Positions 24,622 to 33,767 of a stretch of 41,015 nt of DNA are shown piece by piece (position 1 is the stretch's first letter; each line of letters starts with the position of its first letter). Position numbers and translations under genes: made by a program. The stretch lies in the NCBI GenBank assembly GCA_017421945.1, contig JAFOHD010000003.1, positions 1-41,015 of the forward strand. Direction: 5' to 3'. This stretch comes from Alistipes sp. (GTDB lineage Bacteria; Bacteroidota; Bacteroidia; Bacteroidales; Rikenellaceae). Under the pieces are notes generated by a model. It was not told where the DNA came from. It did not search any database and saw only the letters and a list, made by a program, of their open reading frames with translations.

Positions 24622-26268
24622 ATGAAACTAAGTAAGCCAAAGTATATCTTCGTTACAGGAGGTGTGGCATCATCATTGGGAAAGGGCGTGATTTCGGCAT
24701 CAGTCGCACAGTTGTTAAAGGCCAGAGGTTATTCTGTTACAGTTCAGAAGTTTGATCCTTACATCAACGCTGATCCGGGCAAGTTGAATCCTTATGAGCA
24801 TGGTGAGAGTTATGTTACAGAGGATGGTACCGAGTGTGATTTGGATTTGGGACACTACGAGCGATTCACATCAATCACCACCACCACAAACAATACCGTG
24901 ACAACAGGTAAAATCTATCAGAGCATACTTGAGAAGGAGCGTCGTGGCGAGTATATGGGCAAGACTGTGCAGGTCATCCCTCACATCACCGATGAGATTA
25001 AGCGTCGCATACAGTTGTTGGGTGCAACCAAGAAGTATGATGTGATTATCTCGGAAATTGGTGGTACGGTAGGTGATATCGAGTCGTTGCCATACATTGA
25101 GTCTGTGCGTCAGTTGCGCAACGAGTTGGGTTACCAGAACTCACTGCTGATTCACCTGGCATGGGTGCCATACATGGCTGTGGCAAGCGAGCTTAAGACC
25201 AAACCTACACAGCACTCTGTCAAGGAGTTGCAGTCAGAGGGAGTACAGCCAGATGTGCTGGTGTTGCGTGCCGAGCATCACCTGCCTGACGAGGTGCGCC
25301 GCAAGGTGGCACTGTTCTGTAACGTGACACAGGATGCGGTTGTTGAGTCGGTAGATAAACCTACGATTTATGAGGTGCCACTCAGCATGCGCGAGCAGCA
25401 TCTTGACGATGTTATCCTGCGTAAGTTGGGTATCACGGATGAGGGCGAGCCCGATTTGGCGGCATGGCGTGAGTTTGTAGAGAAGGTAAAGAATCCAAAG
25501 AAGCGTGTTGAGGTAGCCCTGGTGGGTAAGTACACCGAGCTTCCCGATGCCTATAAGTCAATCAATGAGTCATTCATTCATGCTGGTGCGTCAAACCACT
25601 GCAAGGTGAAGGTGCATTATGTTGCTGCCGAGAGCATTACAGCCGAGAATGTGGCCGAGAAGCTGGGTGGCGTATCAGGAATCTTTGTTGCTCCTGGCTC
25701 TGGTAACCGTGGCTTTGAGGGTAAGTTGGAGGCTGTGCGCTATGCACGTGAGAACAATGTGCCTTTCTTTGGTGTCTGCTTGGGTATGGAGAGTGCCGTT
25801 GTGGAGTTTGCCCGCAACGTGTTGGGTATTAAAGATGCTCACTCACGTGAGATGGACCCACAGACCAAGAATCCTGTTATCGACATCATGGAGGAGCAGA
25901 AGAAGGTCATGGCAAAGGATGGCACCATGCGCCTTGGAGGCTTTGCATGTACGCTGAAGAGTGGCTCGAAGAGCGCAGCTGCTTACGGCAAGGAGTCTAT
26001 CGTGGAGCGTCACCGTCACCGCTTTGAGTTCAACAGCAAGTACCTCGACCAGTTTGAGAAGGCGGGCATGATTGCTGTTGGTACCAATCCCGAGACAGGT
26101 CTTGTGGAGGTTATGGAGTTGAAGAACCACCCATGGTTTGTTGGCGTGTTGTTTAACCCCGAGTATCACAGTACAGTAGCTACACCTGCTCCATTGTTCG
26201 TTGCCTTTGTTGCAGCGACTTTGGAGTATCAGAAGAGTATGACAGCCGAGCAGAAGGCAGCAAAATAA
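24622..26268 (+). CDS. pyrG: CTP synthase with altered glutaminase site
   Basis: PyrG aminates UTP to CTP with ATP, normally using ammonia from glutamine. It has 548 residues. The synthase domain (1-275) is canonical: P-loop GGVASSLGKG, DLDLGHYERF, EIGGTVGDIESLP and KTKPTQHSVKEL. The amidotransferase lid GKYTELPDAYKS is also normal. The class I glutaminase domain keeps the nucleophile Cys386 (GVCLGME) and Glu514. However, the catalytic His of the usual QFHPE/QYHPE motif is Asn512 (codon AAC), with Leu510 for the preceding Gln. Ser360 replaces the oxyanion-loop Phe and Glu390 the Gln of CLGMQ. Glutamine use is therefore doubtful and ammonia use likely; this is inference. yidC follows after 18 nt. 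Confidence 0.95.
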   Translation: MKLSKPKYIFVTGGVASSLGKGVISASVAQLLKARGYSVTVQKFDPYINADPGKLNPYEHGESYVTEDGTECDLDLGHYERFTSITTTTNNTVTTGKIYQSILEKERRGEYMGKTVQVIPHITDEIKRRIQLLGATKKYDVIISEIGGTVGDIESLPYIESVRQLRNELGYQNSLLIHLAWVPYMAVASELKTKPTQHSVKELQSEGVQPDVLVLRAEHHLPDEVRRKVALFCNVTQDAVVESVDKPTIYEVPLSMREQHLDDVILRKLGITDEGEPDLAAWREFVEKVKNPKKRVEVALVGKYTELPDAYKSINESFIHAGASNHCKVKVHYVAAESITAENVAEKLGGVSGIFVAPGSGNRGFEGKLEAVRYARENNVPFFGVCLGMESAVVEFARNVLGIKDAHSREMDPQTKNPVIDIMEEQKKVMAKDGTMRLGGFACTLKSGSKSAAAYGKESIVERHRHRFEFNSKYLDQFEKAGMIAVGTNPETGLVEVMELKNHPWFVGVLFNPEYHSTVATPAPLFVAFVAATLEYQKSMTAEQKAAK

Positions 26269-26286
26269 ACACTTTAACAATTAGAA

Positions 26287-28218
26287 ATGGATAAGAAAAC
26301 AATTATAGGAATTGTACTCATGTCGGTCATCTTTATTGGCTACATGGTTTACAGTTCACGACAGCAGGCAGAATATCAGCAATATATGGAGCAGGTGCAG
26401 GTTCAGGAGCAGGCACTTGCCGAGGCCGAGCAGGCCCAGCAGCCTGCTGTGGAGGAACTTTCAGACAGCCTTAAGCAGGTAGCAGCCGAGCAGGCGCAGC
26501 AGCGTGAGGTGCAGATGTTTGGCGAGAGTCTGGTGGCTGCACGTACAGCCCAGGAGCAGACCTACACCATGTCAAACGACTTGTTGACGGTTGATTTCTC
26601 GACACGTGGCGGTATGATGAAGAAGGCCGTACTTTCAGATTATACCAAGTATGCACCAAAGGATGAGCGCAACGAGAAGGTGTCGTTGTTTGACCCCGAG
26701 ACGGCTATGTTCGACATGGAGTTTTACGTGAAGAATGGGCTGAACAATGTTAAAGTAAATACTTCGGAGTACACCTTCACAACCGAGGGCGTACGCAAGG
26801 AGGAGGGTCGCCAGGTGCTTGAGATGCGTCTTGAGGTTAGCACGGGAGCCTATGTGGTGTATGAGTATGTACTCTATGACCAGAAGCAGCCTTCGCGCGA
26901 TTACCTGGTGGATTTCAATGTGAGGTTTGAAAACCTGTCGCCCATCATGGCGCAGCAGTCTACTGTGGGAATGATGTGGAGCAACCGTACATATCAGAAC
27001 GAGCGTAGCTTCAAGAATGAGAATATGTACACCACACTCTCATATCGTTTGCCCGATGAGGACGATGTTGAGGATTTGGGTATGAGCGAGGAGAGTAAGT
27101 CGGAGCAGGTACAGAGCGAAGTGAACTGGGTGGCATTCCGTCAGCAGTTCTTCTCGCAGGTATTCATTGCCCACTCAAACTTTGCCTATGCCGACATGGG
27201 CTTCACGACCGAGTCGAAGGGCTCGGGTTTTGTAAAGCACTACACATCACGCATGGGTGTGGATTATACACCTCAAACCGCAGGTTATAACTTCTCAATC
27301 TACTGTGGTCCTAACAAGTATCCTATTCTTCAGGGTGTGGTAGGCGCTGACGGCGAGAGCATTGCTATGGAGCGTCTGATTCCACTCGGTGGATGGATGG
27401 TGGGCTGGTTCAACCGCTGGATTGTAATTCCTGTATTTGATTTCTTGAGCAAGTATATTGCAAGTTTCGGTATCATCATCCTTATCCTTACCGTGCTTGT
27501 AAAGCTTTTGATATTCCCTCTTACATACAAGAGTTACCTCTCTACTGCCAAGATGCGTGTTATCAAGCCAGAGATGGATGCCTTGAACGAGAAGTATCCA
27601 CGTCAGGAGGATGCCATGAAGAAGCAGCAGGAGATGATGAAGATTTACCAGAAGGCCGGCATCAGTCCTATGGGAGGTTGTCTGCCAATGCTTATTCAGT
27701 TGCCTCTGTTGTGGGCTCTGTTCCGTTTCTTCCCTGTAAGTATAGAGTTGCGTGGCAAGTCGTTCCTCTGGGCCGATGACCTCTCGTCATACGATAGCAT
27801 CCTTAACCTGCCGTTCAACATCCCATTCTATGGCGACCACGTCAGCTTGTTCTGTTTGTTGATGTGTGTGACTATGATTGGTTTCTCGTATATCAACTAT
27901 CAGCAGAACTCAGCAGCATCGGGCCAGATGGCGGGTATGAAGTTCATGATGGTGTATATGATGCCAGCCATGATGCTCTTCTGGTTCAACGATTTCGCAT
28001 CGGGTTTGTGCTACTACTATCTTGTGTCACAGGTCTTGACCATGATTATCATGATTGGCATGCGCCGTTTTGTTGACGATGACAAGATTCGCTACATCAT
28101 GGAGCAGAATAAGGCGAAGCAGAAGAACAAGAAGAAGTCGAAGTTCCAGCTTCGTTATGAGGAGTTGATGCGTCAGCAGGAGGAGCTGGCACGTCAGCAG
28201 GCTAAGCAGCGCAAGTAA
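26287..28218 (+). CDS. yidC: Membrane protein insertase YidC
   Basis: YidC inserts and folds inner-membrane proteins, alone or with SecYEG. It is 643 residues long, the Gram-negative form. A first transmembrane helix at about 5-22 is followed by a Gln/Ala-rich linker. The large periplasmic beta domain covers about 90-365. The conserved insertase core of five helices covers about 370-600 and has LLIFPLTYKSYLSTAKM, the hydrophilic-groove region, and GGCLPMLIQLPLLWALFRFFP. The C-terminal tail is very basic and Gln-rich, typical of ribosome-binding tails. It is probably co-transcribed with pyrG and ends at a strong terminator. Confidence 0.96.
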   Translation: MDKKTIIGIVLMSVIFIGYMVYSSRQQAEYQQYMEQVQVQEQALAEAEQAQQPAVEELSDSLKQVAAEQAQQREVQMFGESLVAARTAQEQTYTMSNDLLTVDFSTRGGMMKKAVLSDYTKYAPKDERNEKVSLFDPETAMFDMEFYVKNGLNNVKVNTSEYTFTTEGVRKEEGRQVLEMRLEVSTGAYVVYEYVLYDQKQPSRDYLVDFNVRFENLSPIMAQQSTVGMMWSNRTYQNERSFKNENMYTTLSYRLPDEDDVEDLGMSEESKSEQVQSEVNWVAFRQQFFSQVFIAHSNFAYADMGFTTESKGSGFVKHYTSRMGVDYTPQTAGYNFSIYCGPNKYPILQGVVGADGESIAMERLIPLGGWMVGWFNRWIVIPVFDFLSKYIASFGIIILILTVLVKLLIFPLTYKSYLSTAKMRVIKPEMDALNEKYPRQEDAMKKQQEMMKIYQKAGISPMGGCLPMLIQLPLLWALFRFFPVSIELRGKSFLWADDLSSYDSILNLPFNIPFYGDHVSLFCLLMCVTMIGFSYINYQQNSAASGQMAGMKFMMVYMMPAMMLFWFNDFASGLCYYYLVSQVLTMIIMIGMRRFVDDDKIRYIMEQNKAKQKNKKKSKFQLRYEELMRQQEELARQQAKQRK

Positions 28219-28234
28219 ATATTGTTGCGATAAG

Positions 28235-28269
28235 TAAAAGCCCGAGACCACCATGGTCTCGGGCTTTTA
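28235..28269. terminator. Bidirectional terminator between yidC and riboflavin kinase
   Basis: A perfect 16-bp stem (28235-28250 with 28254-28269) has a GC core GCCCGAGACC/GGTCTCGGGC, A/T flanks on both sides and a 3-nt loop. It serves the convergent yidC (plus) and riboflavin kinase (minus) transcripts. Confidence 0.9.
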
Positions 28270-28285
28270 TTTACCTATTATGTTG

Positions 28286-28636
28286 CTATTGTTGGCAAAT
28301 CTCGGCATCAGACTTGAGCTGTTGTTGTAGAGCCTCGATTGAAGTGAAGCGCTTCTCGTCGCGTATCTTGCGCAGGAGCTTGACGGTGATAGTCTTGCCG
28401 TATAAATCACCCTCAAAGTCAAACAGATGAGTCTCCAGCAGTCGGGTAGTGCCATCCACCGATGGGCGGCAGCCTACATTCGACATGGCCTTGTAGCATT
28501 TGCCCTCAACCTCTACGTGCGACAGATATACTCCATTGTCGATGTTGTCAATCTCGCGGGCGTCGATGTTGGCCGTGGGAAATCCCATCTTGCGTCCTAA
28601 CTGCGCTCCGTGAATAACTATACCTTTTACTATCAT
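28286..28636 (-). CDS. Stand-alone riboflavin kinase domain protein
   Basis: A 116-residue protein equal to only the C-terminal flavokinase domain of RibF, which phosphorylates riboflavin to FMN. Family blocks are KGIVIHGAQLGRKMGFPTAN (ATP/Mg binding, with the Thr-Ala-Asn), GVY, MSNVGCRPSVDG, and the catalytic Glu in LLETHLFDF. The N-terminal FAD synthetase half of the usual bifunctional protein of about 300 residues is absent. The upstream sequence is the end of another gene, so it is not a visible truncation within this locus. It is last in the rsfS-to-permease run, 18 nt after the AI-2E-family gene. Confidence 0.85.
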   Translation of the reverse strand: MIVKGIVIHGAQLGRKMGFPTANIDAREIDNIDNGVYLSHVEVEGKCYKAMSNVGCRPSVDGTTRLLETHLFDFEGDLYGKTITVKLLRKIRDEKRFTSIEALQQQLKSDAEICQQ

Positions 28637-28654
28637 GTTACAATAGAGTTGCTG

Positions 28655-29761
28655 TTAAATGTTGTGGGTGAGTTTCTGCACCAATGAAAATTGCGAGAAG
28701 AACTCCTTGGCGAGCACTCTTATTACGGTGTACGATGGAATTGCCAGCAGCATGCCCACAATGCCTGCCATGTAACCTGCAATAAGTATTACAAGGAATA
28801 TCTCCAGCGGATGCGCCTTCACGCGCTCGGAATAGATCGTAGGTTGCATGACAAAGTCGTCAATGCCTTTTATGCAGAAGAGTATACATCCTATGGAGAA
28901 GAATGTTTGTATGGCAGTCATGCCCTCAAATGGTGCAATGATGCCTATACATGCCGATATAATACCTCCCATGAGCGGGCCTGCGTAGGGGATGACATTC
29001 ATCACACCCATAATTAGTCCCACCATCAGAGCATTGTCGGTTTTCATGCCAAAGAGTATCATTGTTGTTGAGATGACAATCATCAGTATGATACTCTCGG
29101 TGAGCAGTCCCGTGAAGTAGCGGGACAGCAGATGCGATATTGAGTCCAAAGCTCGAGTCACGTTCTGCTGCAAGCGTTCAGGGAAGAGGCTTGTTATCAT
29201 GGCGTAGAAGAGACCATCCTCCTTGAGGAAGAAGAAGGTGATGAATGCTATTGAGAACACCGATATCAGCATAGATATGGCGAAGCCCACGATTGACGTC
29301 ACGGTGGTGTTGAGCGTGTTGTAGTTCACCAACTCCTTGAGCGAACTGATCAATGTATCGGAAAGCGAGAAGTGAGTCTCGGGGATGGCAAAGGTGCGAC
29401 TTAAATATTGCTGTGCATGCGAGATAGGCTCCTCGATGGATGCCAACACAGATGAAAAGTCAAGCTGTGCAAATTCATTAATCTTGCTGAAGATAAGTGG
29501 TATAAACAGCGAGAAGAATACAAGGAACAACGAAGCGATAACCAGTAGCGTAATAGTCGCTGCTGCCCAGCGAGGTACGGTGAATTTGCCGATATGCTGT
29601 TTTACAAGCCAGTTTACCAGCGGACGTCCCATGATGGCAAGCACCGCAGAGACAAGTATGTATATCACCACAGAACTGAAATACCATATAAGAAACAGTA
29701 TTCCAGCCGTAGCTACGATACCTACGCAGAAACGTAGTATGTTTTGCGGTGTTAATGCCAT
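28655..29761 (-). CDS. AI-2E transporter family protein (PerM/TqsA-like)
   Basis: A 368-residue polytopic membrane protein with about 7-8 transmembrane helices. Helix pairs lie at the N-terminus (about 12-45 and 66-90), a less hydrophobic segment covers about 95-150, and a helix-rich C-terminal half has GVMNVIPYAGPLMGGIISA, the family signature. Family members have been linked to autoinducer-2 export, sodium/proton exchange or general permease roles, so the substrate is unknown here. It begins 1 nt after psd ends, suggesting tight co-expression with the phospholipid genes. Confidence 0.88.
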   Translation of the reverse strand: MALTPQNILRFCVGIVATAGILFLIWYFSSVVIYILVSAVLAIMGRPLVNWLVKQHIGKFTVPRWAAATITLLVIASLFLVFFSLFIPLIFSKINEFAQLDFSSVLASIEEPISHAQQYLSRTFAIPETHFSLSDTLISSLKELVNYNTLNTTVTSIVGFAISMLISVFSIAFITFFFLKEDGLFYAMITSLFPERLQQNVTRALDSISHLLSRYFTGLLTESIILMIVISTTMILFGMKTDNALMVGLIMGVMNVIPYAGPLMGGIISACIGIIAPFEGMTAIQTFFSIGCILFCIKGIDDFVMQPTIYSERVKAHPLEIFLVILIAGYMAGIVGMLLAIPSYTVIRVLAKEFFSQFSLVQKLTHNI

Positions 29762-29762
29762 T

Positions 29763-30434
29763 TTACTCCTTAACTAAACGAACAAGTGGAGTCTGCGAAC
29801 CTACTACGGGGTCGCCAATCTCTACCAGCAACTCACTATTCTTTGGCACAAGTACATCAATTCTTGAGCCGAACTTGATAAATCCGAACACGTCGTTCTG
29901 ATTTACCCTGTCGCCAACCTTGATGTATGATACTATGCGGCGAGCTATAAGACCTGCCACCTGACGGAATAATACGCTACTGCCATTGTCCATCTTCACA
30001 ACCGATGTTGTGCGCTCGTTCTCGGTAGATGACTTGGGGTGCCATGCGATGAGGAAACGGCCGGGGTGGTACTTGAAGTACTCAACCACACCGCTTACGG
30101 GCATCCAATTCATGTGGATGTTGGTTACCGACATGAATATCGAAATCTGCAACATCTCCTGCTTTATGTACTCATCCTCGTAAACCACTTCGGTGACAAC
30201 TACACGTCCGTCACATGGCGAGAAGACAAGGTCGCTGTCGTGAATCTTCACTCGGCGGGGTTCACGGAAGAAGGCAACGATGAATAACCAAAAGGCAACG
30301 AGAATAATAGCACTGGTGATGAGTAGCCCCGTGCCGTCGTGGTGACTCTGGAAATAGTAGATAAGCAACCACAATATCAGGCAGATAAGACCCGATATGG
30401 CGATGATTTTGTATCCCTCTTTGTTGATTTTCAT
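29763..30434 (-). CDS. psd: Phosphatidylserine decarboxylase, short form
   Basis: Psd converts phosphatidylserine to phosphatidylethanolamine. It is 223 residues long with two N-terminal membrane helices (about 9-27 and 36-55). The decarboxylase body has FSPCDGRVV, TNIHMNWMPVSG and the pre-cleavage site FGSR, where Ser190 would become the pyruvoyl group after self-cleavage between Gly189 and Ser190. The FGSR form is typical of the short class found in Bacteroidota and archaea, where the E. coli type has LGST. It lies between cdsA and the AI-2E-family gene. Together with cdsA it covers two steps of phospholipid synthesis; pssA is not in the window. Confidence 0.94.
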   Translation of the reverse strand: MKINKEGYKIIAISGLICLILWLLIYYFQSHHDGTGLLITSAIILVAFWLFIVAFFREPRRVKIHDSDLVFSPCDGRVVVTEVVYEDEYIKQEMLQISIFMSVTNIHMNWMPVSGVVEYFKYHPGRFLIAWHPKSSTENERTTSVVKMDNGSSVLFRQVAGLIARRIVSYIKVGDRVNQNDVFGFIKFGSRIDVLVPKNSELLVEIGDPVVGSQTPLVRLVKE

Positions 30435-30465
30435 ATGGTTTAAGTTTTAGGGTTTTCCAATATAC

Positions 30466-31326
30466 TTATATAAGACTAATGAATACGAGGTAAATGAATA
30501 CGAATGGTAGCGAGAAGATAAGAGCATCGAATCGGTCTAACCAACCGCCGTGGCCAGGGATGATATTGCCCGAATCTTTTACATCTACCGAGCGTTTGAA
30601 TAGTGACTCAACCAAATCGCCAAACACACCGCTGAGGGCTGCGACAAGTGCCAAGCCTATCCATACGATAACATCGCCGTTGAGTATGAGTGCGGCTACA
30701 TAACCCATAGCCATAGCACCCAACAACCCGCCGAAGAAACCCTCCCATGATTTCTTGGGAGATATGCGCTCAAAGAGTCGATGCTTGCCCAGCGTGATAC
30801 CGAATAGGTAGGCAAAGACATCATTTGCCCAGATGATGAAGATATAGAAGATAACAATCCATGGTTGCCACTTCTCGGGCGAAAGCATCGATGGTATGAA
30901 TGGCAGCAATGCCATAGGCAGTGCCACATACATGTACCCCATAATCGTAGAGCCTATATTGGCAATAGGAGTCTCACTCTTGGTGTATAGCTCGCAGATG
31001 AATATCGCAGGCAAGAGCAGTATGGTAGCTATTGGCAGGCATACAAGTGTAGTGTATATCAATTGCGATGGTTCTCCCTGCATCGTAATCATGAGCAGGA
31101 CAGAGCATGCAATGGTCATTACGGTAGCTGCGAGTCCTATGCCAAAATGTGGTGCATATCCAGCCCTCTGAGCAATACGGTAGAACTCCCACACGCCACC
31201 TATGGCGATGAGCATCACCAATGCGCCAAAGCTCCATTTTGAAGCGAGTGTAGCACCCAATACAACGGCAAACATCACTACACCGCTGATTGTTCGAACT
31301 ATAAAATTCTTTAGTTTATCAGACAT
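30466..31326 (-). CDS. cdsA: Phosphatidate cytidylyltransferase
   Basis: CdsA makes CDP-diacylglycerol, precursor of all phospholipids, from phosphatidic acid and CTP in the inner membrane. It is a 286-residue polytopic protein with about 8 helices. The C-terminal family signature runs from GDLVESLFKRSVDVKDSG to IPGHGGWLDRFDAL, with the metal-binding Asp residues. It lies 14 nt downstream of ftsH and 31 nt upstream of psd. Confidence 0.95.
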   Translation of the reverse strand: MSDKLKNFIVRTISGVVMFAVVLGATLASKWSFGALVMLIAIGGVWEFYRIAQRAGYAPHFGIGLAATVMTIACSVLLMITMQGEPSQLIYTTLVCLPIATILLLPAIFICELYTKSETPIANIGSTIMGYMYVALPMALLPFIPSMLSPEKWQPWIVIFYIFIIWANDVFAYLFGITLGKHRLFERISPKKSWEGFFGGLLGAMAMGYVAALILNGDVIVWIGLALVAALSGVFGDLVESLFKRSVDVKDSGNIIPGHGGWLDRFDALIFSLPFVFIYLVFISLI

Positions 31327-31340
31327 ATTCTTTACTTGGG

Positions 31341-33335
31341 TTAGTCGGCAACCGTTACACCTTCATTCTGAGGAACTGAGGTGTTGTTGTTGCTGTCGTT
31401 GTCGTTGTCTTTTTGTGTTGCCTGAGCTGCTGTGCCTAATATCGGCTCAATATCTTCGGCATAGATGGTCTCTTTCTCTAACAGAAGGTCTGCCATCTGG
31501 TTAATTTTGTCGTTGTACTTCTCGATGATGTCACGTGCTCGAGTATATGCCTCATCCAATATGCGACGCACTTCGTTGTCGATGTCAATAGCAGTCTGCT
31601 CGCTGAATGGCTTGGTGAAAGTGTCACGCGTACCCGTTGAATCATAGTAACTTATAGGCCCAATCTTCTTACTCATGCCATAGAAAGCAACCATTGCATA
31701 GGTCATCTTTGTAGCGCGCTCCAAGTCGCTCAGTGCGCCCGCACCCAATGTGCCATAATTAACCTCTTCGGCGATGCGACCTCCAAGCAAACCTGCCAGT
31801 TTATCCTGCATCACAGCATCGGTGACGTGTACACGCTCCTCGTCAGGTACTGACCATGTTGCTCCCAAACTGTTGCCACGAGGAATGACAGTAACCTTCA
31901 ACACAGGGTCACACTCCTTGAGCATCCACATTACGGTAGCGTGTCCCGCCTCGTGTATGGCCGTAGCACGACGCTCGGCTTGTGTCATCGACTTATTACG
32001 CTTCTCCAAGCCGCCGACAATACGATCGATAGCAGCCATGAAATCCTCGCGCTCAACACTCTTCTTATTGTTACGCGCTGCGATGAGGGCAGCTTCGTTA
32101 CATACGTTGGCGATGTCAGCACCTGAGAACCCTGGTGTTTGCTTTGCCAGGAACTTGCGGTCAATGTTACCATCTAACTTAATGTTGCGCAAATGTACGT
32201 TGAAGATATCCTCGCGCTCCTTAACATCGGGCAGGCCCACGTCAATCTGGCGGTCGAAACGTCCGGCACGCATCAAAGCCTTGTCCAAAATATCAGCACG
32301 GTTTGTTGCCGCTAAGACGATTACTCCCGCATTGGTTTGGAAACCATCCATCTCGGTGAGCATCTGATTGAGAGTGTTCTCACGCTCGTCATTACCCGAG
32401 AATCCGGCATTTTTACCTCTGGCACGACCTATGGCGTCAATCTCATCAATAAAGACGATACATGGAGCCTTCTGCTTGGCCTGCTCAAAGAGGTCTCTCA
32501 CACGAGAAGCACCCACACCCACAAACATCTCGACGAAGTCGGAACCCGAGATAGAGAGGAACGGAACATTAGCTTCGCCTGCAACAGCCTTGGCAAGCAG
32601 AGTCTTACCCGTTCCCGGAGGGCCCACAAGCAGCGCACCCTTTGGAATCTTGGCACCCAACTCGCGGTATTTGTCGGCCTTGCGGAGGAAGTCCACAATC
32701 TCCATGATTTCCACCTTTGCCTCCTCCAAACCGGCTACATCCTTGAATGTCACACGCTTGTCCTTGTCGTCCTTATTGAACTCCTGCGCACGTGCCTTGC
32801 CAACGTTCATGATGTTGCCACCAGCTCCGCCTCCGCCACGCATCATGCTTCGGATGAAGAAGAACCATATACCTATGAGAAATACCCATGGCAGGATGTT
32901 CATGATAATCTCGCCCCAGCTGCTTGTTTCGTTTATATACTCCACGCTCACGGGGTTGTTCTCAAGCCCAGATGCTGCCACAGCATCCTTCACGTCACGG
33001 TCCAGAATATCTACCGAACCAATGGTGAAGGTTAGCTGCTTGCCATGCTCGGGTATATTCTTGAAACGATTGCCCTCTTCCGTGTCTTGATATTTCTTGA
33101 TAGCCTCGTCGGTGAGATACACCTCAGCTTCATTCCTGTTGATAATCTTGATGCGCTCAACCTCGCCTTGGCGAATCATCTCGGCAACTGCATTCCACTC
33201 TGCAGCAACGGGCTCCTTTGCCCCTTCGCCGAAAAGAGAGTAGCCGATGATAGCTGCAACGATAAATGCCCAGAACCACATGAAGTTGAATCTAAGGCGC
33301 ACGTTGATATTTTTGTTATTCTGTTTTTTTGCCAT
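31341..33335 (-). CDS. ftsH: ATP-dependent zinc metalloprotease FtsH
   Basis: FtsH is a membrane-anchored AAA+ protease degrading misassembled membrane proteins and regulators. It has 664 residues. Helices at about 16-34 and 142-163 bracket an extracytoplasmic domain. Walker A is GPPGTGKT at 238-245 and Walker B has Asp297-Glu298. The pore loop FVGVG is at 271-275, and the second region of homology contains [10 protein letters not shown]. The zinc site is His461-Glu462-x-x-His465, with Asp537 in LSDLERAT. The C-terminal tail is low-complexity, rich in Asn and Asp. It follows rsfS by 2 nt and leads into cdsA and psd. Confidence 0.97.
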   Translation of the reverse strand: MAKKQNNKNINVRLRFNFMWFWAFIVAAIIGYSLFGEGAKEPVAAEWNAVAEMIRQGEVERIKIINRNEAEVYLTDEAIKKYQDTEEGNRFKNIPEHGKQLTFTIGSVDILDRDVKDAVAASGLENNPVSVEYINETSSWGEIIMNILPWVFLIGIWFFFIRSMMRGGGGAGGNIMNVGKARAQEFNKDDKDKRVTFKDVAGLEEAKVEIMEIVDFLRKADKYRELGAKIPKGALLVGPPGTGKTLLAKAVAGEANVPFLSISGSDFVEMFVGVGASRVRDLFEQAKQKAPCIVFIDEIDAIGRARGKNAGFSGNDERENTLNQMLTEMDGFQTNAGVIVLAATNRADILDKALMRAGRFDRQIDVGLPDVKEREDIFNVHLRNIKLDGNIDRKFLAKQTPGFSGADIANVCNEAALIAARNNKKSVEREDFMAAIDRIVGGLEKRNKSMTQAERRATAIHEAGHATVMWMLKECDPVLKVTVIPRGNSLGATWSVPDEERVHVTDAVMQDKLAGLLGGRIAEEVNYGTLGAGALSDLERATKMTYAMVAFYGMSKKIGPISYYDSTGTRDTFTKPFSEQTAIDIDNEVRRILDEAYTRARDIIEKYNDKINQMADLLLEKETIYAEDIEPILGTAAQATQKDNDNDSNNNTSVPQNEGVTVAD

Positions 33336-33337
33336 GT

Positions 33338-33688
33338 TTATAATTCGTAGTCATATTTCTTAATTGGTGCATCTGCCCACAACTCTTCCAACTTGTAGTA
33401 CTCGCGAAGCTCGGTCTGGAAGATGTGAACCACCACATCGAGGTAATCCATCGCAATCCAGAAGGCGTTCTGCTGACCCTCAATACGCCAAACCTTCTCG
33501 CCCAGCTTCTCCAACATAGCTTCCTCTACACCGTCGGCGATACCGGCCACCTGAGCAGTTGAGTCGGCATTGCACACTACAAAATGCGAGCAAATGGCTC
33601 CATCGAAGCCTGTTAAATCTAAAGATACAATATCCTTACCTTTTTTGTCCTGAATTGCAGTAACTATAGTCTCAATTATCTTTTCCAT
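33338..33688 (-). CDS. rsfS: Ribosome silencing factor RsfS
   Basis: RsfS (Iojap family) binds ribosomal protein uL14 and blocks subunit joining when nutrients are short. From the ATG at 33688 it has 116 residues; a start at 33712 would add eight atypical residues overlapping the promoter. Conserved blocks are DKKGKDIVSLDLTGF, FVVCNADSTAQVAGIADGVEE, and the C-terminal FWIAMDYLDVVVHIFQTELREYYKLEELW with Trp and His-Ile-Phe. It is the first gene of the rsfS-ftsH-cdsA-psd unit. Confidence 0.93.
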   Translation of the reverse strand: MEKIIETIVTAIQDKKGKDIVSLDLTGFDGAICSHFVVCNADSTAQVAGIADGVEEAMLEKLGEKVWRIEGQQNAFWIAMDYLDVVVHIFQTELREYYKLEELWADAPIKKYDYEL

Positions 33689-33709
33689 AATCTTGTTTGA
33701 TTTTACACG

Positions 33710-33717
33710 CAAATTTA
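33710..33717 (-). promoter_or_regulatory. Putative -7 element of rsfS-ftsH operon
   Basis: On minus, TAAATTTG matches TAnnTTTG, 21 nt before the rsfS ATG. No clear -33 TTTG is seen. The remaining intergenic stretch up to 33884 is AT-rich and holds the palindrome at 33768-33783 but no gene. Confidence 0.4.
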
Positions 33718-33767
33718 TAACGTGATGAATGTCGTAAAATTGTTATTACCCTGAATACAGACTATCA

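Noticed and set aside
31382-31415. Short tandem-like GTTGTTGTTGCTGTCGTTG tract as a repeat element
   Set aside because: It encodes the Asn/Asp low-complexity tail of FtsH in frame, a normal feature of variable FtsH C-termini.
31774-33090. Long plus-strand open frames opposite ftsH
   Set aside because: FtsH is intact on minus with Walker and zinc motifs. The plus frames are Ser/Arg-rich shadows.
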